From contig NZ_CP033875.1 of the NCBI RefSeq assembly GCF_002742645.2, positions 2,148,001 to 2,212,000 of the forward strand: a stretch of 64,000 nt of DNA, read 5' to 3'. This DNA is from Caulobacter sp. FWC26. GTDB lineage: Bacteria > Pseudomonadota > Alphaproteobacteria > Caulobacterales > Caulobacteraceae. This document shows positions 43,074-54,968 of this stretch, piece after piece. A program made the position numbers and the translations under genes. Position 1 is the stretch's first letter. Every line of letters begins with the position of its first letter. The notes under the pieces are model-generated. The model was not told where the DNA came from, made no database searches, and worked only from the letters and a program-made list of their open reading frames with translations.

Positions 43074-44732
<1,659 letters not shown>

Positions 44733-44780
44733 TCACGAGGTTGCATCTTCCAACAGATTCGGGCATAAGCCCGCCCTCAC

Positions 44781-44820
44781 GCGGCGGCTCGGGCGCTCCC
44801 AAGCCGCCGCTCTCGATTTT
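44781..44820 (+). terminator. Terminator-like hairpin between pyrG and rpmF
   Basis: GCGGCGGCT (44781-44789) pairs perfectly with AGCCGCCGC (44802-44810) around 12 bases, followed by TCTCGATTTT. It could end pyrG or form part of the rpmF leader. Confidence 0.5.
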
Positions 44821-44846
44821 CACGCTCAGCGAGCAGAGTCACTTCG

Positions 44847-45029
44847 ATGGCCGTTCCTAAAAGAAAAACTTCGCCTTCTCGCCGGAACATGCGCCGGTCG
44901 CACCACGCCCTGGGCGCCAACTCGTTCATCGAGGACAAGGACACCGGCGAGCTGCGCCGTCCGCACCATGTCGATCTGAAGACCGGCATGTACAACGGCA
45001 AGCAGATCCTGACGCCGAAGGAAGACTAA
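44847..45029 (+). CDS. rpmF: 50S ribosomal protein L32
   Basis: A 60-residue basic ribosomal protein beginning [20 protein letters not shown], a near-perfect match to the L32 family pattern. The usual zinc-binding cysteines of some L32 proteins are absent, which is common in alphaproteobacteria. It is flanked by terminator-like hairpins, consistent with a separate short transcript. Confidence 0.97.
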   Translation: MAVPKRKTSPSRRNMRRSHHALGANSFIEDKDTGELRRPHHVDLKTGMYNGKQILTPKED

Positions 45030-45054
45030 GTCTCCTTTCGCCTCTGACGACTCG

Positions 45055-45088
45055 AAAGCGCCGCCGGGCTCGTTCCGGCGGCGCTTTT
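45055..45088 (+). terminator. Rho-independent terminator after rpmF
   Basis: AAAGCGCCGCCGG (45055-45067) pairs with CCGGCGGCGCTTT (45075-45087) around a 7-base loop, followed by further T residues. Confidence 0.9.
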
Positions 45089-45149
45089 CGTCGTATTTTT
45101 GTCGCTTACGTCGAAACGGTGGTAGCCTCCTGTCGGGAGGACAAAGCCG

Positions 45150-46151
45150 ATGTTCACGCGTCGCCTGTTGGCCGGAGGGCTGGGATCGATCCTCGCCGCG
45201 CCCGGCGTCGCCGGGGCATCCGCGCTCACCCCGATCCCCAGCCAAGCGCCGGCGCTGCCTCAGACCGGCAGCGACGTCCCGCAGGCCGCCGAGGATCCGC
45301 TGGTGATTCTCGACGCGACGCTCGACAGCGACGCCAGGCTGACCGTCGCGACCAGCGTAAACGATACGGGCGGCTTCCGCTTCGTGGTCGACACCGGCGC
45401 CGACAAGACGGTGCTCACGCCTGCGATCGCGGAACGTCTGAACCTGCCGCGCGGTCCCGATGTGCTGGTGCATGGCGCTTCGGGATCCTTGACCTGCCCG
45501 ACCGCGCTGGTCCGGATCCTGCGGGCCGGGGAGACCGGTCTGACCAACAGCATCCTGCCGGTGCTGCCCTACGAGCGGGTCGGCGCGGATGGGCTCCTGG
45601 GGGTCGACGCGCTGGAGGGCCGCAATGTGGTCATCGATTTCCAGCGCAAGCAATTGGAGGTGCGACGCAGCGCGCCCAGTTTCGAGCCCTTCAAGACCTC
45701 GCGGGAGGTCAATGTCGCGGCCAATGCCCGGTATGGACGCCTTACCTTGGCGGACTCCCGGATCGGCGGCGCCCGGTCGCTGGCGTTTATCGACTCCGGC
45801 GGTGGGGTCACGATCGGGAACATGGCGCTGGCCCGCGCTATCGCCGCGAAGCGTCGCCGTTCGCCGGATTTTGTGCGACGTATCCGACTGCTGACGGCCA
45901 GCGGCGAGATCCAGCTGGGCGAGTTTCGGATCATTCCGACGATCGCGATGGGGGACTTACGCCTCAGCAACACGCCGATGGCGTTCGCCGACCTGCATGT
46001 CTTCAATCACTGGGGTCTAAACGATCGGCCGGCGGCGCTGTTTGGCGTGGACGTGCTGCGGCTCTTCGCCCGCGTCGAGCTGGACTTCGGGGCGGGCCAA
46101 GTGCTGTTCAGGCTAGGGCAGGGTGGGTTTTCTCCCGTGCTCCAGGCCTGA
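45150..46151 (+). CDS. Exported retropepsin-like aspartyl protease with two Asp motifs
   Basis: A 333-residue protein with an N-terminal signal or anchor (MFTRRLLAGGLGSILAAPGV). The first aspartyl-protease motif is Asp81 in FVVDTGADKTVL, followed by a GLLGVDALEG flap-side segment. A second motif is Asp214 in FIDSGGGVTIGN, again followed by a partner segment (FGVDVLRLF). Bacterial retropepsin-like proteins usually have one motif and dimerise; two in one chain suggest an internally duplicated, pepsin-like arrangement. A GGGAGG ribosome site precedes the ATG. The substrate is unknown. Confidence 0.85.
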   Translation: MFTRRLLAGGLGSILAAPGVAGASALTPIPSQAPALPQTGSDVPQAAEDPLVILDATLDSDARLTVATSVNDTGGFRFVVDTGADKTVLTPAIAERLNLPRGPDVLVHGASGSLTCPTALVRILRAGETGLTNSILPVLPYERVGADGLLGVDALEGRNVVIDFQRKQLEVRRSAPSFEPFKTSREVNVAANARYGRLTLADSRIGGARSLAFIDSGGGVTIGNMALARAIAAKRRRSPDFVRRIRLLTASGEIQLGEFRIIPTIAMGDLRLSNTPMAFADLHVFNHWGLNDRPAALFGVDVLRLFARVELDFGAGQVLFRLGQGGFSPVLQA

Positions 46152-46162
46152 GGGTGGCGGTC

Positions 46163-46933
46163 CTATTGTCCGCGACCACGCTCCATGACCTGTCGTCGCC
46201 GCTGCTCGACACGTTCGGGGGTAACGTCAGCGTTGTGCGCGCTCGAGCGTTCATGCTCAAGCGCGAGGCCTTGGCGGAAGGCCATGCCATATCCGTCGTC
46301 GATCAGCCCCTTGTAGAACGCAAGCGTCTCGACGGGGATCGAGGTCATGTCTTCGGCCAGGACTAGCGCCTCGGACAGAAGCCGGTCGGCCGGGACGACA
46401 CGATTGACCAAGCCCCACTCGGCCGCAGTCCGGGCGTCCAGGAAGTTCCCGGTGAGGGACAACTCCTTGGCGCGATAGGGGCCGATCAGCCGCGAGAGCT
46501 TTTGAGAGAGGCCCCAGCCGGGCATGATGCCCACTCGGGCATGGGTGTCGGCGAACCGGGCGTTCTCCGACGCGATCAGGACATCGCACGCCAGGGCCAG
46601 CTCGAAGCCGCCTGTAATGGCGACGCCGTTGATCGCCCCGATCACCGGTTTCCGGCATGTCTCGACCGCGCGAACCGGGTTCGAGCGAGCATCCTGATCG
46701 TTGGCTGCGCCCATCGCGGCCGGATCGGCGCCAAGCTCCTTCAGGTCCAGCCCCGCCGTGAAGGCGCGTTCCCCCGCGCCGGTCAAGATCACCGCGCTGA
46801 CATCCGGGTCCTGATCGAACTGGACCATCGCCTCGTGAAGCGCTGATCGCAGGGCCTTCGATAGCGCGTTCATCGCCTCGGGCCGATTCAGCGTCACTAT
46901 GGCTATGCGGCCGCGTCGTTCGATGAGCAGCAT
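46163..46933 (-). CDS. Enoyl-CoA hydratase/isomerase (crotonase) family protein
   Basis: A 256-residue crotonase-fold protein. It has the oxyanion-hole segments AFTAGLDLKEL and INGVAITGGFELALACD, the first catalytic Glu being in GGFELA. The position of the second glutamate of classical hydratases (normally PE before LG) reads THARVG, so that acid is absent. It may therefore act as an isomerase or another crotonase rather than a standard hydratase. An AAGGAGG ribosome site sits before the ATG. It diverges from eno and is not in a fatty-acid oxidation operon. Confidence 0.87.
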   Translation of the reverse strand: MLLIERRGRIAIVTLNRPEAMNALSKALRSALHEAMVQFDQDPDVSAVILTGAGERAFTAGLDLKELGADPAAMGAANDQDARSNPVRAVETCRKPVIGAINGVAITGGFELALACDVLIASENARFADTHARVGIMPGWGLSQKLSRLIGPYRAKELSLTGNFLDARTAAEWGLVNRVVPADRLLSEALVLAEDMTSIPVETLAFYKGLIDDGYGMAFRQGLALEHERSSAHNADVTPERVEQRRRQVMERGRGQ

Positions 46934-46988
46934 TTCGATCCTCCTTAGGGTTATCGACGTTCACACGCCCTCCCAAAGGGAAGTCAAG

Positions 46989-48328
<1,340 letters not shown>

Positions 48329-48355
48329 GGCGCCTGTAGACGCATGACATCAAGG

Positions 48356-48386
48356 GGCGCGGCCGCACATGTGGCCGCGCCTTTTT
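48356..48386 (+). terminator. Rho-independent terminator after eno
   Basis: GGCGCGGCC (48356-48364) pairs perfectly with GGCCGCGCC (48373-48381) around 8 bases, followed by TTTTT. Confidence 0.93.
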
Positions 48387-48681
48387 CGCATCCGATTCCC
48401 GCAAGAACACCCCAAAAGGCCGCAAGGGGCGGCCGCAGGAAAAGGTGTTAACCCACAAATTTTCTAAAAGGCTTGAAGTGGTTTCAAACGAGACCAAATC
48501 CAGCCTGTTCGCCAACGCGAAATGACTTCGGCGGCGCGGCATCTAGATGCGCTTGAAACGATCTCAGGTGAAAGCAATGTTCGCCTGTCGCGCGACCAGG
48601 CGGCGAGCTGGCGCAACGCCTAGATTTAGAAGGCGTTAAGGCTGGTCGGCGATCCTGCGAATCCCCCTTTGGGACGCTAAG

Positions 48682-48984
48682 ATGTTCGCCCGACTGCAAC
48701 CTTTCCTGCCGACTGCGGCGATCTTTTTCCTGATTTTCTACTTCGCCTTTCACGCTCTGACGGGTGATCGGGGGCTGCTTTCTATTTCGCAACGCAACGC
48801 GGACCTCGCAGCAAAAACCAGAGAACTCAGGAAGATACACGCCGAGAGGATGGACCTGGAGGCCCGCGCTCGTCTATTACGCAGCGGCAGTCTGTCGGCT
48901 GATCTTCTGGAGGAGCGTGCGCGTTCCCTCTTGGGATATGCTGACCCGAGGGACTATGTGATCAGGGTCAAGCGTCCGCGCTGA
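48682..48984 (+). CDS. ftsB: Cell division protein FtsB (DivIC/septum formation initiator)
   Basis: A 100-residue bitopic divisome protein. A short cytoplasmic start is followed by one membrane helix (about residues 10-27, AAIFFLIFYFAFHALTG), a periplasmic coiled coil (about 36-70, rich in Leu/Ala/Glu/Lys) and the conserved C-terminal segment ERARSLLGYADPRDYVI. It scaffolds FtsL and FtsQ at the septum. It lies between eno and pdhA, its usual place in many proteobacteria. The 295 bases after the eno terminator contain no ORF of note, only presumed ftsB regulatory sequence. Confidence 0.9.
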   Translation: MFARLQPFLPTAAIFFLIFYFAFHALTGDRGLLSISQRNADLAAKTRELRKIHAERMDLEARARLLRSGSLSADLLEERARSLLGYADPRDYVIRVKRPR

Positions 48985-49149
48985 TCCGGCGCTATATCTC
49001 GGAACACGCTGCCGGTCGTTCGTGGATCGTGTGGATCCATGTGCGATCGCAACGGACAGCAGGGCGTTTCCTTCGCGGAACCGACGAATTTTCGGCGGGA
49101 AGCGCTTTTAGCACGAAGGCCGCGATGAAGATTGGCCAGGGAGATTTGA

Positions 49150-50181
49150 ATGGCGCGCACGCGCAAGGCTGATGCCTCCGAGGGGAAGGCGCCGGAAACC
49201 GGTGTCAACGCCTTCGTCGGCAAGGACGAACTCCTGAAATTCTATCAGGACATGCTGCTGATCCGCCGCTTCGAGGAGCGCGCCGGCCAGTTGTACGGCA
49301 TGGGCCTGATCGGCGGCTTCTGCCACCTGTACATCGGTCAGGAAGCCATCGCGGTCGGCATGCAGTCGATCTCGCAGAAGGGCGACCAGATCATCACGGG
49401 CTACCGTGACCACGGCCACATGCTGGCCGCCGGCATGGATCCCCGCGAAGTCATGGCTGAACTCACCGGCCGGGCCGGCGGTTCGTCCAAGGGCAAGGGC
49501 GGGTCGATGCATATGTTCGACATCGCCACGGGCTTTTACGGCGGTCACGGCATCGTCGGCGCCCAGGTTGCGCTCGGCACGGGTCTGGCGCTGGCCAACA
49601 GCTACAAGAACAACGGCAACGTCTCCTACGCCTACATGGGCGACGGAGCGGCCAACCAGGGTCAGGTCTACGAGAGCTTCAACATGGCCCAGCTATGGAA
49701 GCTGCCGGTCGTGTACGTGATCGAGAACAACCAGTACGCCATGGGTACGGCCGTTGAACGCGCCGCGTCGGAAACCGCGTTCCACAAGCGCGGCGTCTCG
49801 TTCCGCATTCCGGGCGAGGAGGTCGACGGCATGGACGTGATCGCCGTCCGCGAAGCCGGCGCCCGCGCCACCGAGCACGCCCGCAGCGGCCAAGGTCCGT
49901 ACATCCTTGAGATGAAGACCTATCGCTATCGCGGCCACTCGATGTCGGACCCTGCCAAGTACCGCACCAAGGAAGAGGTCGACGAGGTCAAGACGACCCG
50001 CGATCCCATCGACCACATCAAGGAACGCCTGGCCAAGGCCGGCGTCACCGAGGACGACCTGAAGGGCGTCGACGCGGAAGTGAAGCGCATCGTCGCCGAG
50101 GCCGCCGAGTTCGCCCGCACGAGCCCCGAGCCTGATCCCTCGGAACTGTATACCGACGTCTACCTGGAGGCCGCCGAGTGA
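49150..50181 (+). CDS. pdhA: Pyruvate dehydrogenase E1 component, alpha subunit
   Basis: A 343-residue thiamine-diphosphate enzyme subunit that decarboxylates pyruvate with PdhB. The ThDP/Mg motif begins [19 protein letters not shown] and ends at ENN ([12 protein letters not shown]). The phosphorylation-loop-like region [11 protein letters not shown] is also present. An AGGGAG site precedes the ATG. Its stop overlaps the pdhB GTG (GTGA), so the alpha and beta subunits should be made in equal amounts. Confidence 0.97.
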   Translation: MARTRKADASEGKAPETGVNAFVGKDELLKFYQDMLLIRRFEERAGQLYGMGLIGGFCHLYIGQEAIAVGMQSISQKGDQIITGYRDHGHMLAAGMDPREVMAELTGRAGGSSKGKGGSMHMFDIATGFYGGHGIVGAQVALGTGLALANSYKNNGNVSYAYMGDGAANQGQVYESFNMAQLWKLPVVYVIENNQYAMGTAVERAASETAFHKRGVSFRIPGEEVDGMDVIAVREAGARATEHARSGQGPYILEMKTYRYRGHSMSDPAKYRTKEEVDEVKTTRDPIDHIKERLAKAGVTEDDLKGVDAEVKRIVAEAAEFARTSPEPDPSELYTDVYLEAAE

Positions 50182-51533
50182 CGGACATCCTGATGCCCGC
50201 GCTTTCCCCCACGATGGAGGAAGGCACCCTGGCCAAGTGGCTGGTGAAGGAAGGCGACACCATCAAGGCCGGCGACGTGATCGCCGAGATCGAGACCGAC
50301 AAGGCGACGATGGAAGTCGAAGCCGTCGATGAAGGCGTGATCGAAGCCATCCTGGTTCCGGCAGGCAGCGAGAACGTCAAGGTCAACACTCTGATCGCCC
50401 GTCTGAAGGGCGAGGGCGAAACCGCTGCTCCGGCTCCGTCCGCTCCCGCCGCCGAAGCCGCCCCTGCGCCGGCCGCCGCGGCTCCGGCCGCTGGCGGACC
50501 GATCTCGGCCGCGTCGACCTTCGCCGATCCGGAAATCGCCGACGGTACGCCGCTGAAGAAGATCACGGTCCGCGACGCCCTGCGCGACGCCATGGCCGAA
50601 GAGATGCGTCGCGACGACCGCGTGTTCCTGATGGGCGAGGAAGTCGCTCAGTACCAGGGCGCCTACAAGGTCAGCCGCGAGCTGCTGCAGGAGTTCGGCG
50701 ACCGTCGCGTCATCGACACCCCGATCACCGAGCACGGCTTTGCCGGCATGGGCGTCGGTGCGGCTATGGCCGGGCTGAAGCCGATCGTCGAGTTCATGAC
50801 CTGGAACTTCGCCATGCAGGCGATCGACCACATCATCAACTCGGCCGCCAAGACGCTCTACATGTCGGGTGGCCAGATCAAGTCGTCGATCGTGTTCCGC
50901 GGCCCGAACGGCGCGGCTTCGCGCGTCGGCGCCCAGCACAGCCAGGACTACGCCGCGTGGTACGGCAACGTTCCGGGCCTGAAAGTCATCGCGCCCTACG
51001 ACGCCGCTGACGCCAAGGGCCTCTTGAAGGCTGCGATCCGCGATCCGAACCCGGTCGTCTTCCTCGAGCACGAGATGATGTACGGCCACGAGTTCGACAT
51101 CCCGGACGTCGAGGAGTGGGTCGTGCCGATCGGCAAGGCCAAGGTCCGTCGCCAGGGTTCGGACGTCACGCTGGTCGCCTACAGCCGCATGGTGGGCTTC
51201 GCCCTGAAGGCGGCCGAGGAACTGGAGAAAGAGGGCATCGCCGCCGAGGTCGTTGACCTGCGCACGATCCGTCCGATGGACCACGCGACCATTCTGGAAA
51301 GCGTCAAGAAGACCAACCGCCTGGTGACGGTCGAGGAAGGCTGGGGCCCGATGGGCGTCGGCGCCGAGATCGTGGCGCGCATCACCGAGCACGGCTTCGA
51401 CTACCTGGACGCCCCGCCGCTGCGCGTGCACCAGGAAGATGTGCCGCTGCCGTATGCGGCGAACCTGGAAGCCATGAGCCTGCCTTCGGTCGAGAAGATC
51501 GTGAAGGCGGCCAAGGCGGTCTGCTACCGCTAA
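50178..51533 (+). CDS. pdhB: Pyruvate dehydrogenase E1 beta subunit with N-terminal lipoyl domain
   Basis: A 451-residue E1 beta subunit preceded by a full lipoyl domain (residues 1-80) with the lipoylated Lys in [12 protein letters not shown]. An Ala/Pro linker (about 82-115) leads to the transketolase-type domain ([11 protein letters not shown], then [14 protein letters not shown] and [16 protein letters not shown]). Lipoyl domains on E1 beta are typical of alphaproteobacteria and let acetyl groups be passed between subunits. The domain's DNA shares a 67-base exact repeat with the E2 gene. Confidence 0.96.
   Translation: MTDILMPALSPTMEEGTLAKWLVKEGDTIKAGDVIAEIETDKATMEVEAVDEGVIEAILVPAGSENVKVNTLIARLKGEGETAAPAPSAPAAEAAPAPAAAAPAAGGPISAASTFADPEIADGTPLKKITVRDALRDAMAEEMRRDDRVFLMGEEVAQYQGAYKVSRELLQEFGDRRVIDTPITEHGFAGMGVGAAMAGLKPIVEFMTWNFAMQAIDHIINSAAKTLYMSGGQIKSSIVFRGPNGAASRVGAQHSQDYAAWYGNVPGLKVIAPYDAADAKGLLKAAIRDPNPVVFLEHEMMYGHEFDIPDVEEWVVPIGKAKVRRQGSDVTLVAYSRMVGFALKAAEELEKEGIAAEVVDLRTIRPMDHATILESVKKTNRLVTVEEGWGPMGVGAEIVARITEHGFDYLDAPPLRVHQEDVPLPYAANLEAMSLPSVEKIVKAAKAVCYR
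50263..50329 (+). repeat. 67-base exact direct repeat within lipoyl domain codons (copy 1)
   Basis: This stretch is identical base for base to 51765-51831 in the E2 gene. It encodes the lipoyl-lysine hairpin and its preceding strand. Confidence 0.95.
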
Positions 51534-51539
51534 GAGATC

Positions 51540-51566
51540 GCGGCCCTCGCCCCTGGCGGGGGCCGC
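51540..51566 (+). promoter_or_regulatory. 12-bp hairpin between pdhB and pdhC
   Basis: GCGGCC-CTCGCC (51540-51551) pairs with GGCGGG-GGCCGC (51555-51566) around CCT, just after the pdhB stop. There is no U-run. It may stabilise the upstream mRNA or tune E2 relative to E1. Confidence 0.5.
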
Positions 51567-51676
51567 TGCTCTTGGCCAAGACATTCATCCCGCCCTAAAG
51601 CGGGGTATCGTGGACGCCGGCCCTCTAAGACGAAAAGGGGTTCGCTAACGTCCCGAACGATTGAGGAAAAAGCTCA

Positions 51677-52966
51677 ATGTCGATCGACATCCTGATGCCC
51701 GCCCTGTCGCCCACCATGGAGGAGGGAACCCTCGCCAAGTGGCACGTCAAGGTCGGCGACACCGTCAAGGCCGGCGACGTGATCGCCGAGATCGAGACCG
51801 ACAAGGCGACGATGGAAGTCGAAGCCGTCGACGAAGGCGTCGTGGAAGCCATCCTGGTCGAGGCCGGGACCGAGAACGTCAAGGTCAACGCCCTGATCGC
51901 CAAGCTGGCGGGCGAGGGCGAGAGCCCCGCGCCGGCGCCGAAGGCCGAGGCCCCCAAGGCCGCCGCCGCAGCGCCGGCTCCGGCCGCCGCCGCCCCGGCG
52001 CCGGCCGTGCCCGCGCCGGCCGCTCCGGTCGCCGCTGACGGTTCGCGCGTCTTCGCGTCTCCGCTGGCCCGCCGCCTGGCTTCGGCCGCCGGTCTGGACC
52101 TCAAGACCATCAAGGGCACGGGCCCACACGGCCGTGTCGTGAAGTCGGATGTTGAAGCCGCCAAGTCGGGCGCGCCGACCGCCAAGGCCGCTTCGGCTCC
52201 GGCTCCGGCAGCTGCGGCTTCGGCCGCCGCGGCGCCGCGTCAGGTCCAGTCGCTGGAGCAGATGGGCATCCCCGCCGGCTCCTACGACCTCGTCCCGCTG
52301 GACGGCATGCGCAAGACGATTGCTCGTCGCATGACGGAGAGCTTCCGCGACGTGCCGCACTTCCCGCTTCAGATCGATCTCGAGATCGACGCCCTGCTGG
52401 CCGCCCGCGCCAAGATCAACAGCCTGCTGGAAAAGCAGGGCGTGAAGGTCTCGGTGAACGACATTGTCATCAAGGCCGCCGCCGTGGCCCTGAAGCAGGC
52501 GCCGGAAGCCAACGCCAGCTACACGCCGGAAGGCATCGCCATGCACCACCACGCCGACATCGCCGTCGCCGTGGCGGTCGATGGCGGCCTGATCACCCCG
52601 ATCATCCGCAAGGCCGAGACCAAGGGCCTGGCCCAGATTTCCGCCGAGATGAAGGACCTGGCCCAGCGCGCCAAGGACAAGAAGCTGAAGCCTGAGGAAT
52701 TCCAGGGCGGCACCTTCTCGATCAGCAACCTCGGCATGTTCGGCATCAAGTCGTTCGCCTCGATCATCAACGAACCGCAAGGCGCGATCATGAGCGTCGG
52801 TGCGGGCGAGCAGCGTCCGGTCGTCAAGAACGGAGAGATCAAGGTCGCCACGGTCATGACCGTGACCCTGACCTGCGATCACCGCGTGGTCGACGGCTCG
52901 GTCGGCGCCAAGTTCCTGGCGGCCTTCAAGCCGCTGATCGAAGAACCGCTGACCCTGATCGTCTGA
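51677..52966 (+). CDS. pdhC: Pyruvate dehydrogenase E2 (dihydrolipoamide acetyltransferase)
   Basis: A 429-residue core subunit. It has one lipoyl domain (residues 1-78, Lys in [12 protein letters not shown]), an Ala/Pro linker, a peripheral-subunit-binding domain (about 120-160, [16 protein letters not shown] and [11 protein letters not shown]), a second linker, and the catalytic acetyltransferase domain. The active site is His402 and Asp406 in [16 protein letters not shown] site precedes the ATG. It lies 143 bp downstream of pdhB; GPx and lpdA genes follow. Confidence 0.97.
   Translation: MSIDILMPALSPTMEEGTLAKWHVKVGDTVKAGDVIAEIETDKATMEVEAVDEGVVEAILVEAGTENVKVNALIAKLAGEGESPAPAPKAEAPKAAAAAPAPAAAAPAPAVPAPAAPVAADGSRVFASPLARRLASAAGLDLKTIKGTGPHGRVVKSDVEAAKSGAPTAKAASAPAPAAAASAAAAPRQVQSLEQMGIPAGSYDLVPLDGMRKTIARRMTESFRDVPHFPLQIDLEIDALLAARAKINSLLEKQGVKVSVNDIVIKAAAVALKQAPEANASYTPEGIAMHHHADIAVAVAVDGGLITPIIRKAETKGLAQISAEMKDLAQRAKDKKLKPEEFQGGTFSISNLGMFGIKSFASIINEPQGAIMSVGAGEQRPVVKNGEIKVATVMTVTLTCDHRVVDGSVGAKFLAAFKPLIEEPLTLIV
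51765..51831 (+). repeat. 67-base exact direct repeat within lipoyl domain codons (copy 2)
   Basis: Identical to 50263-50329 in pdhB, about 1.5 kb upstream in the same orientation. Sequence flanking the repeat differs, so identity is limited to the functional core. Confidence 0.95.
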
Positions 52967-52989
52967 TCAGGTTGCGGGGAGGGATGGCC

Positions 52990-53466
52990 ATGTCGGTCTA
53001 CGACTATTCCGCCAAGACGTTGGACGGCCAGGACGTGAGCCTGGCCGACTATCGCGGACAGGTGCTGCTGATCGTGAACACCGCCAGCAAGTGCGGGTTC
53101 ACACCTCAGTATGAAGGCCTGGAGGCGCTCTACAAGGCGTACAAGGATCGTGGCTTCACGGTGCTGGCCTTCCCCTGCAACCAGTTCGGCGCTCAGGAGC
53201 CGGGCGACGCCGCCGAGATCGCGAACTTCTGCTCGCTGACCTACGACGTCAGTTTCCCGGTCATGAGCAAGATCGATGTGAACGGCGCCGACGCCCATCC
53301 GCTCTACAAGTTCCTTAAGAAGGAACAGAAGGGCGTGCTGGGCACCGAGGCGATCAAATGGAACTTCACCAAGTTCCTGATCGGCAAGGACGGTCAGGTT
53401 GTCGATCGTTTCGCGCCGACCGTGAAGCCGGAAGACCTCAAGGTCGCGGTCGAAGCGCTCCTCTAG
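52990..53466 (+). CDS. Glutathione peroxidase family protein (Cys type)
   Basis: A 158-residue thiol peroxidase. The GPx tetrad is visible: Cys in NTASKCGFTPQY, Gln-region FPCNQFGAQEPG, and Trp-Asn in KWNFTKFLI. It has Cys instead of selenocysteine and no signal peptide, so it is cytoplasmic and probably thioredoxin-dependent. The ATG at 52990 is chosen because the GGGGAGGG site sits at proper spacing; an earlier ATG is too close to it. It lies inside the PDH cluster between E2 and E3. Confidence 0.9.
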   Translation: MSVYDYSAKTLDGQDVSLADYRGQVLLIVNTASKCGFTPQYEGLEALYKAYKDRGFTVLAFPCNQFGAQEPGDAAEIANFCSLTYDVSFPVMSKIDVNGADAHPLYKFLKKEQKGVLGTEAIKWNFTKFLIGKDGQVVDRFAPTVKPEDLKVAVEALL

Positions 53467-53548
53467 TTTCTCCCAGACCGGTTTGCAGACCGGTCGATCG
53501 GCGCCGCGCGCTCCCCCGTGCGGCCGTCAAAGTCAGGGTTAGAAGAAC

Positions 53549-54949
53549 ATGTCCACGGAATTCGATGTCGTCGTCATCGGCGCCGGTCCTGGCGGCTATG
53601 TGGCCGCGATCCGCGCCAGCCAGTTGGGCCTGAAGACGGCAATCGTCGAGCGTGAGAACCTGGGCGGCATCTGCCTGAACTGGGGCTGCATCCCGACCAA
53701 GGCGCTGCTCAAGTCCGGCGAGGTCTATGAACAGCTGTCGCACCTGGGCGGCTATGGCCTGTCGGTCGAGAAGGCCTCGTTCGACTTCGGCAAGATCATC
53801 GAGCGCTCGCGCGGCGTGGCCAAGAACATGTCGGGCGGCATCGCCTTCCTGATGAAGAAGCACAAGATCGAGGTGATCGAGGGCGAGGCCAAGCTCGAGA
53901 AGGGGGCGCCGGCGCCGAAGGTCGTCATCGCCCTGAAGGCCGGCGGCAGCCGCACCGTGCAGGCCAAGCACGTGATCCTGGCCAGCGGCGCGCGCGCCCG
54001 TGAGATCCCGGCGATCGGCGCGGTCTCGGACGGCGACAAGATCTGGACCTATCGCGACGCCCTGGCGCCGAAGTCGATGCCGAAGTCCCTGGTCGTGATC
54101 GGCTCGGGCGCCATCGGCATCGAGTTCGCGAGCTTCTATCGCGCCCTGGGCGCCGAAGTGACCGTCGTCGAAGCCATCGACCGCATCATGCCGGTCGAGG
54201 ACGAAGAGGTCTCGAAGGCCGCCCAGAAGGCGTTCGAGAAGCGCGGCATCAAGTTCCGCGTCGGCGCCAAGGTCAGCAAGATCGAGAAGACCAAGGACGG
54301 CGTGGCCGTCACCGTGGAAGCCGGCGGCAAGATCGAGCAGCTCACCGCCGAGAAGTGCATCGTGGCCGTCGGCATCGCGCCGAACAATGACGGCCTGGAA
54401 GCCCTGGGCGTCAGCCTGGATCGCGGCCACGTCGTCACCGACAAGCACGGCCGCACCAATGTGCCTGGCCTCTACGCCATCGGTGACATCGCCGGCGCGC
54501 CCTGGCTCGCCCACAAGGCCAGCCACGAGGGCATCCACGCGGCCGAGGCCATCGCCGGCTACAAGACGCCGAACGTCCACTCGCCGATCCCGGGCTGCAC
54601 CTACGCCAATCCGCAGGTCGCCTCGGTGGGCTACACCGAAGCCGGCGCCAAGGCGGCGGGCATCGAGGTCAAGGCTGGCCGCTTCCCGTTCCGCGTCAAC
54701 GGCAAGGCGGTGGCCGCCGGCGAGACCGAGGGCTTCGTGAAGACCGTGTTCGACGCCAAGACAGGTGCCCTGATCGGCGCGCACATGATCGGCCACGAAG
54801 TGACCGAGATGATCCAGGGCTTCGTCACCGCCATCACCCTGGAAGCGACCGAGGAAGACCTGCACGGCGTCGTCTACGCCCACCCGACCATGTCGGAAGC
54901 GATGCACGAAGCGGCTCTGGACGCCTACGGGCGCGTGCTGCACATCTAA
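53549..54949 (+). CDS. lpdA: Dihydrolipoamide dehydrogenase (E3)
   Basis: A 466-residue FAD flavoprotein that reoxidises dihydrolipoamide with NAD. It has the FAD motif VIGAGPGGYVAA, redox Cys42 and Cys47 in GICLNWGCIPTK, the NAD motif VVIGSGAIGIEFASF, the second FAD motif YAIGDIAGAPWLAHKA, and the C-terminal HPTMSEAMHEAAL with the catalytic His-Glu. The TrpGlyCys after the first Cys differs from the more common ValGlyCys but occurs in this subfamily. It completes the PDH complex encoded just upstream. Confidence 0.96.
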   Translation: MSTEFDVVVIGAGPGGYVAAIRASQLGLKTAIVERENLGGICLNWGCIPTKALLKSGEVYEQLSHLGGYGLSVEKASFDFGKIIERSRGVAKNMSGGIAFLMKKHKIEVIEGEAKLEKGAPAPKVVIALKAGGSRTVQAKHVILASGARAREIPAIGAVSDGDKIWTYRDALAPKSMPKSLVVIGSGAIGIEFASFYRALGAEVTVVEAIDRIMPVEDEEVSKAAQKAFEKRGIKFRVGAKVSKIEKTKDGVAVTVEAGGKIEQLTAEKCIVAVGIAPNNDGLEALGVSLDRGHVVTDKHGRTNVPGLYAIGDIAGAPWLAHKASHEGIHAAEAIAGYKTPNVHSPIPGCTYANPQVASVGYTEAGAKAAGIEVKAGRFPFRVNGKAVAAGETEGFVKTVFDAKTGALIGAHMIGHEVTEMIQGFVTAITLEATEEDLHGVVYAHPTMSEAMHEAALDAYGRVLHI

Positions 54950-54968
54950 GGCGGCATAGGGAGTCTGG

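Noticed and set aside
48440..48475. CtrA-like site (TTAACCCACAAATTT) upstream of ftsB
   Set aside because: Only the first half matches TTAA-N7-TTAA; the second half-site is absent, so it is too weak to report as a binding site.
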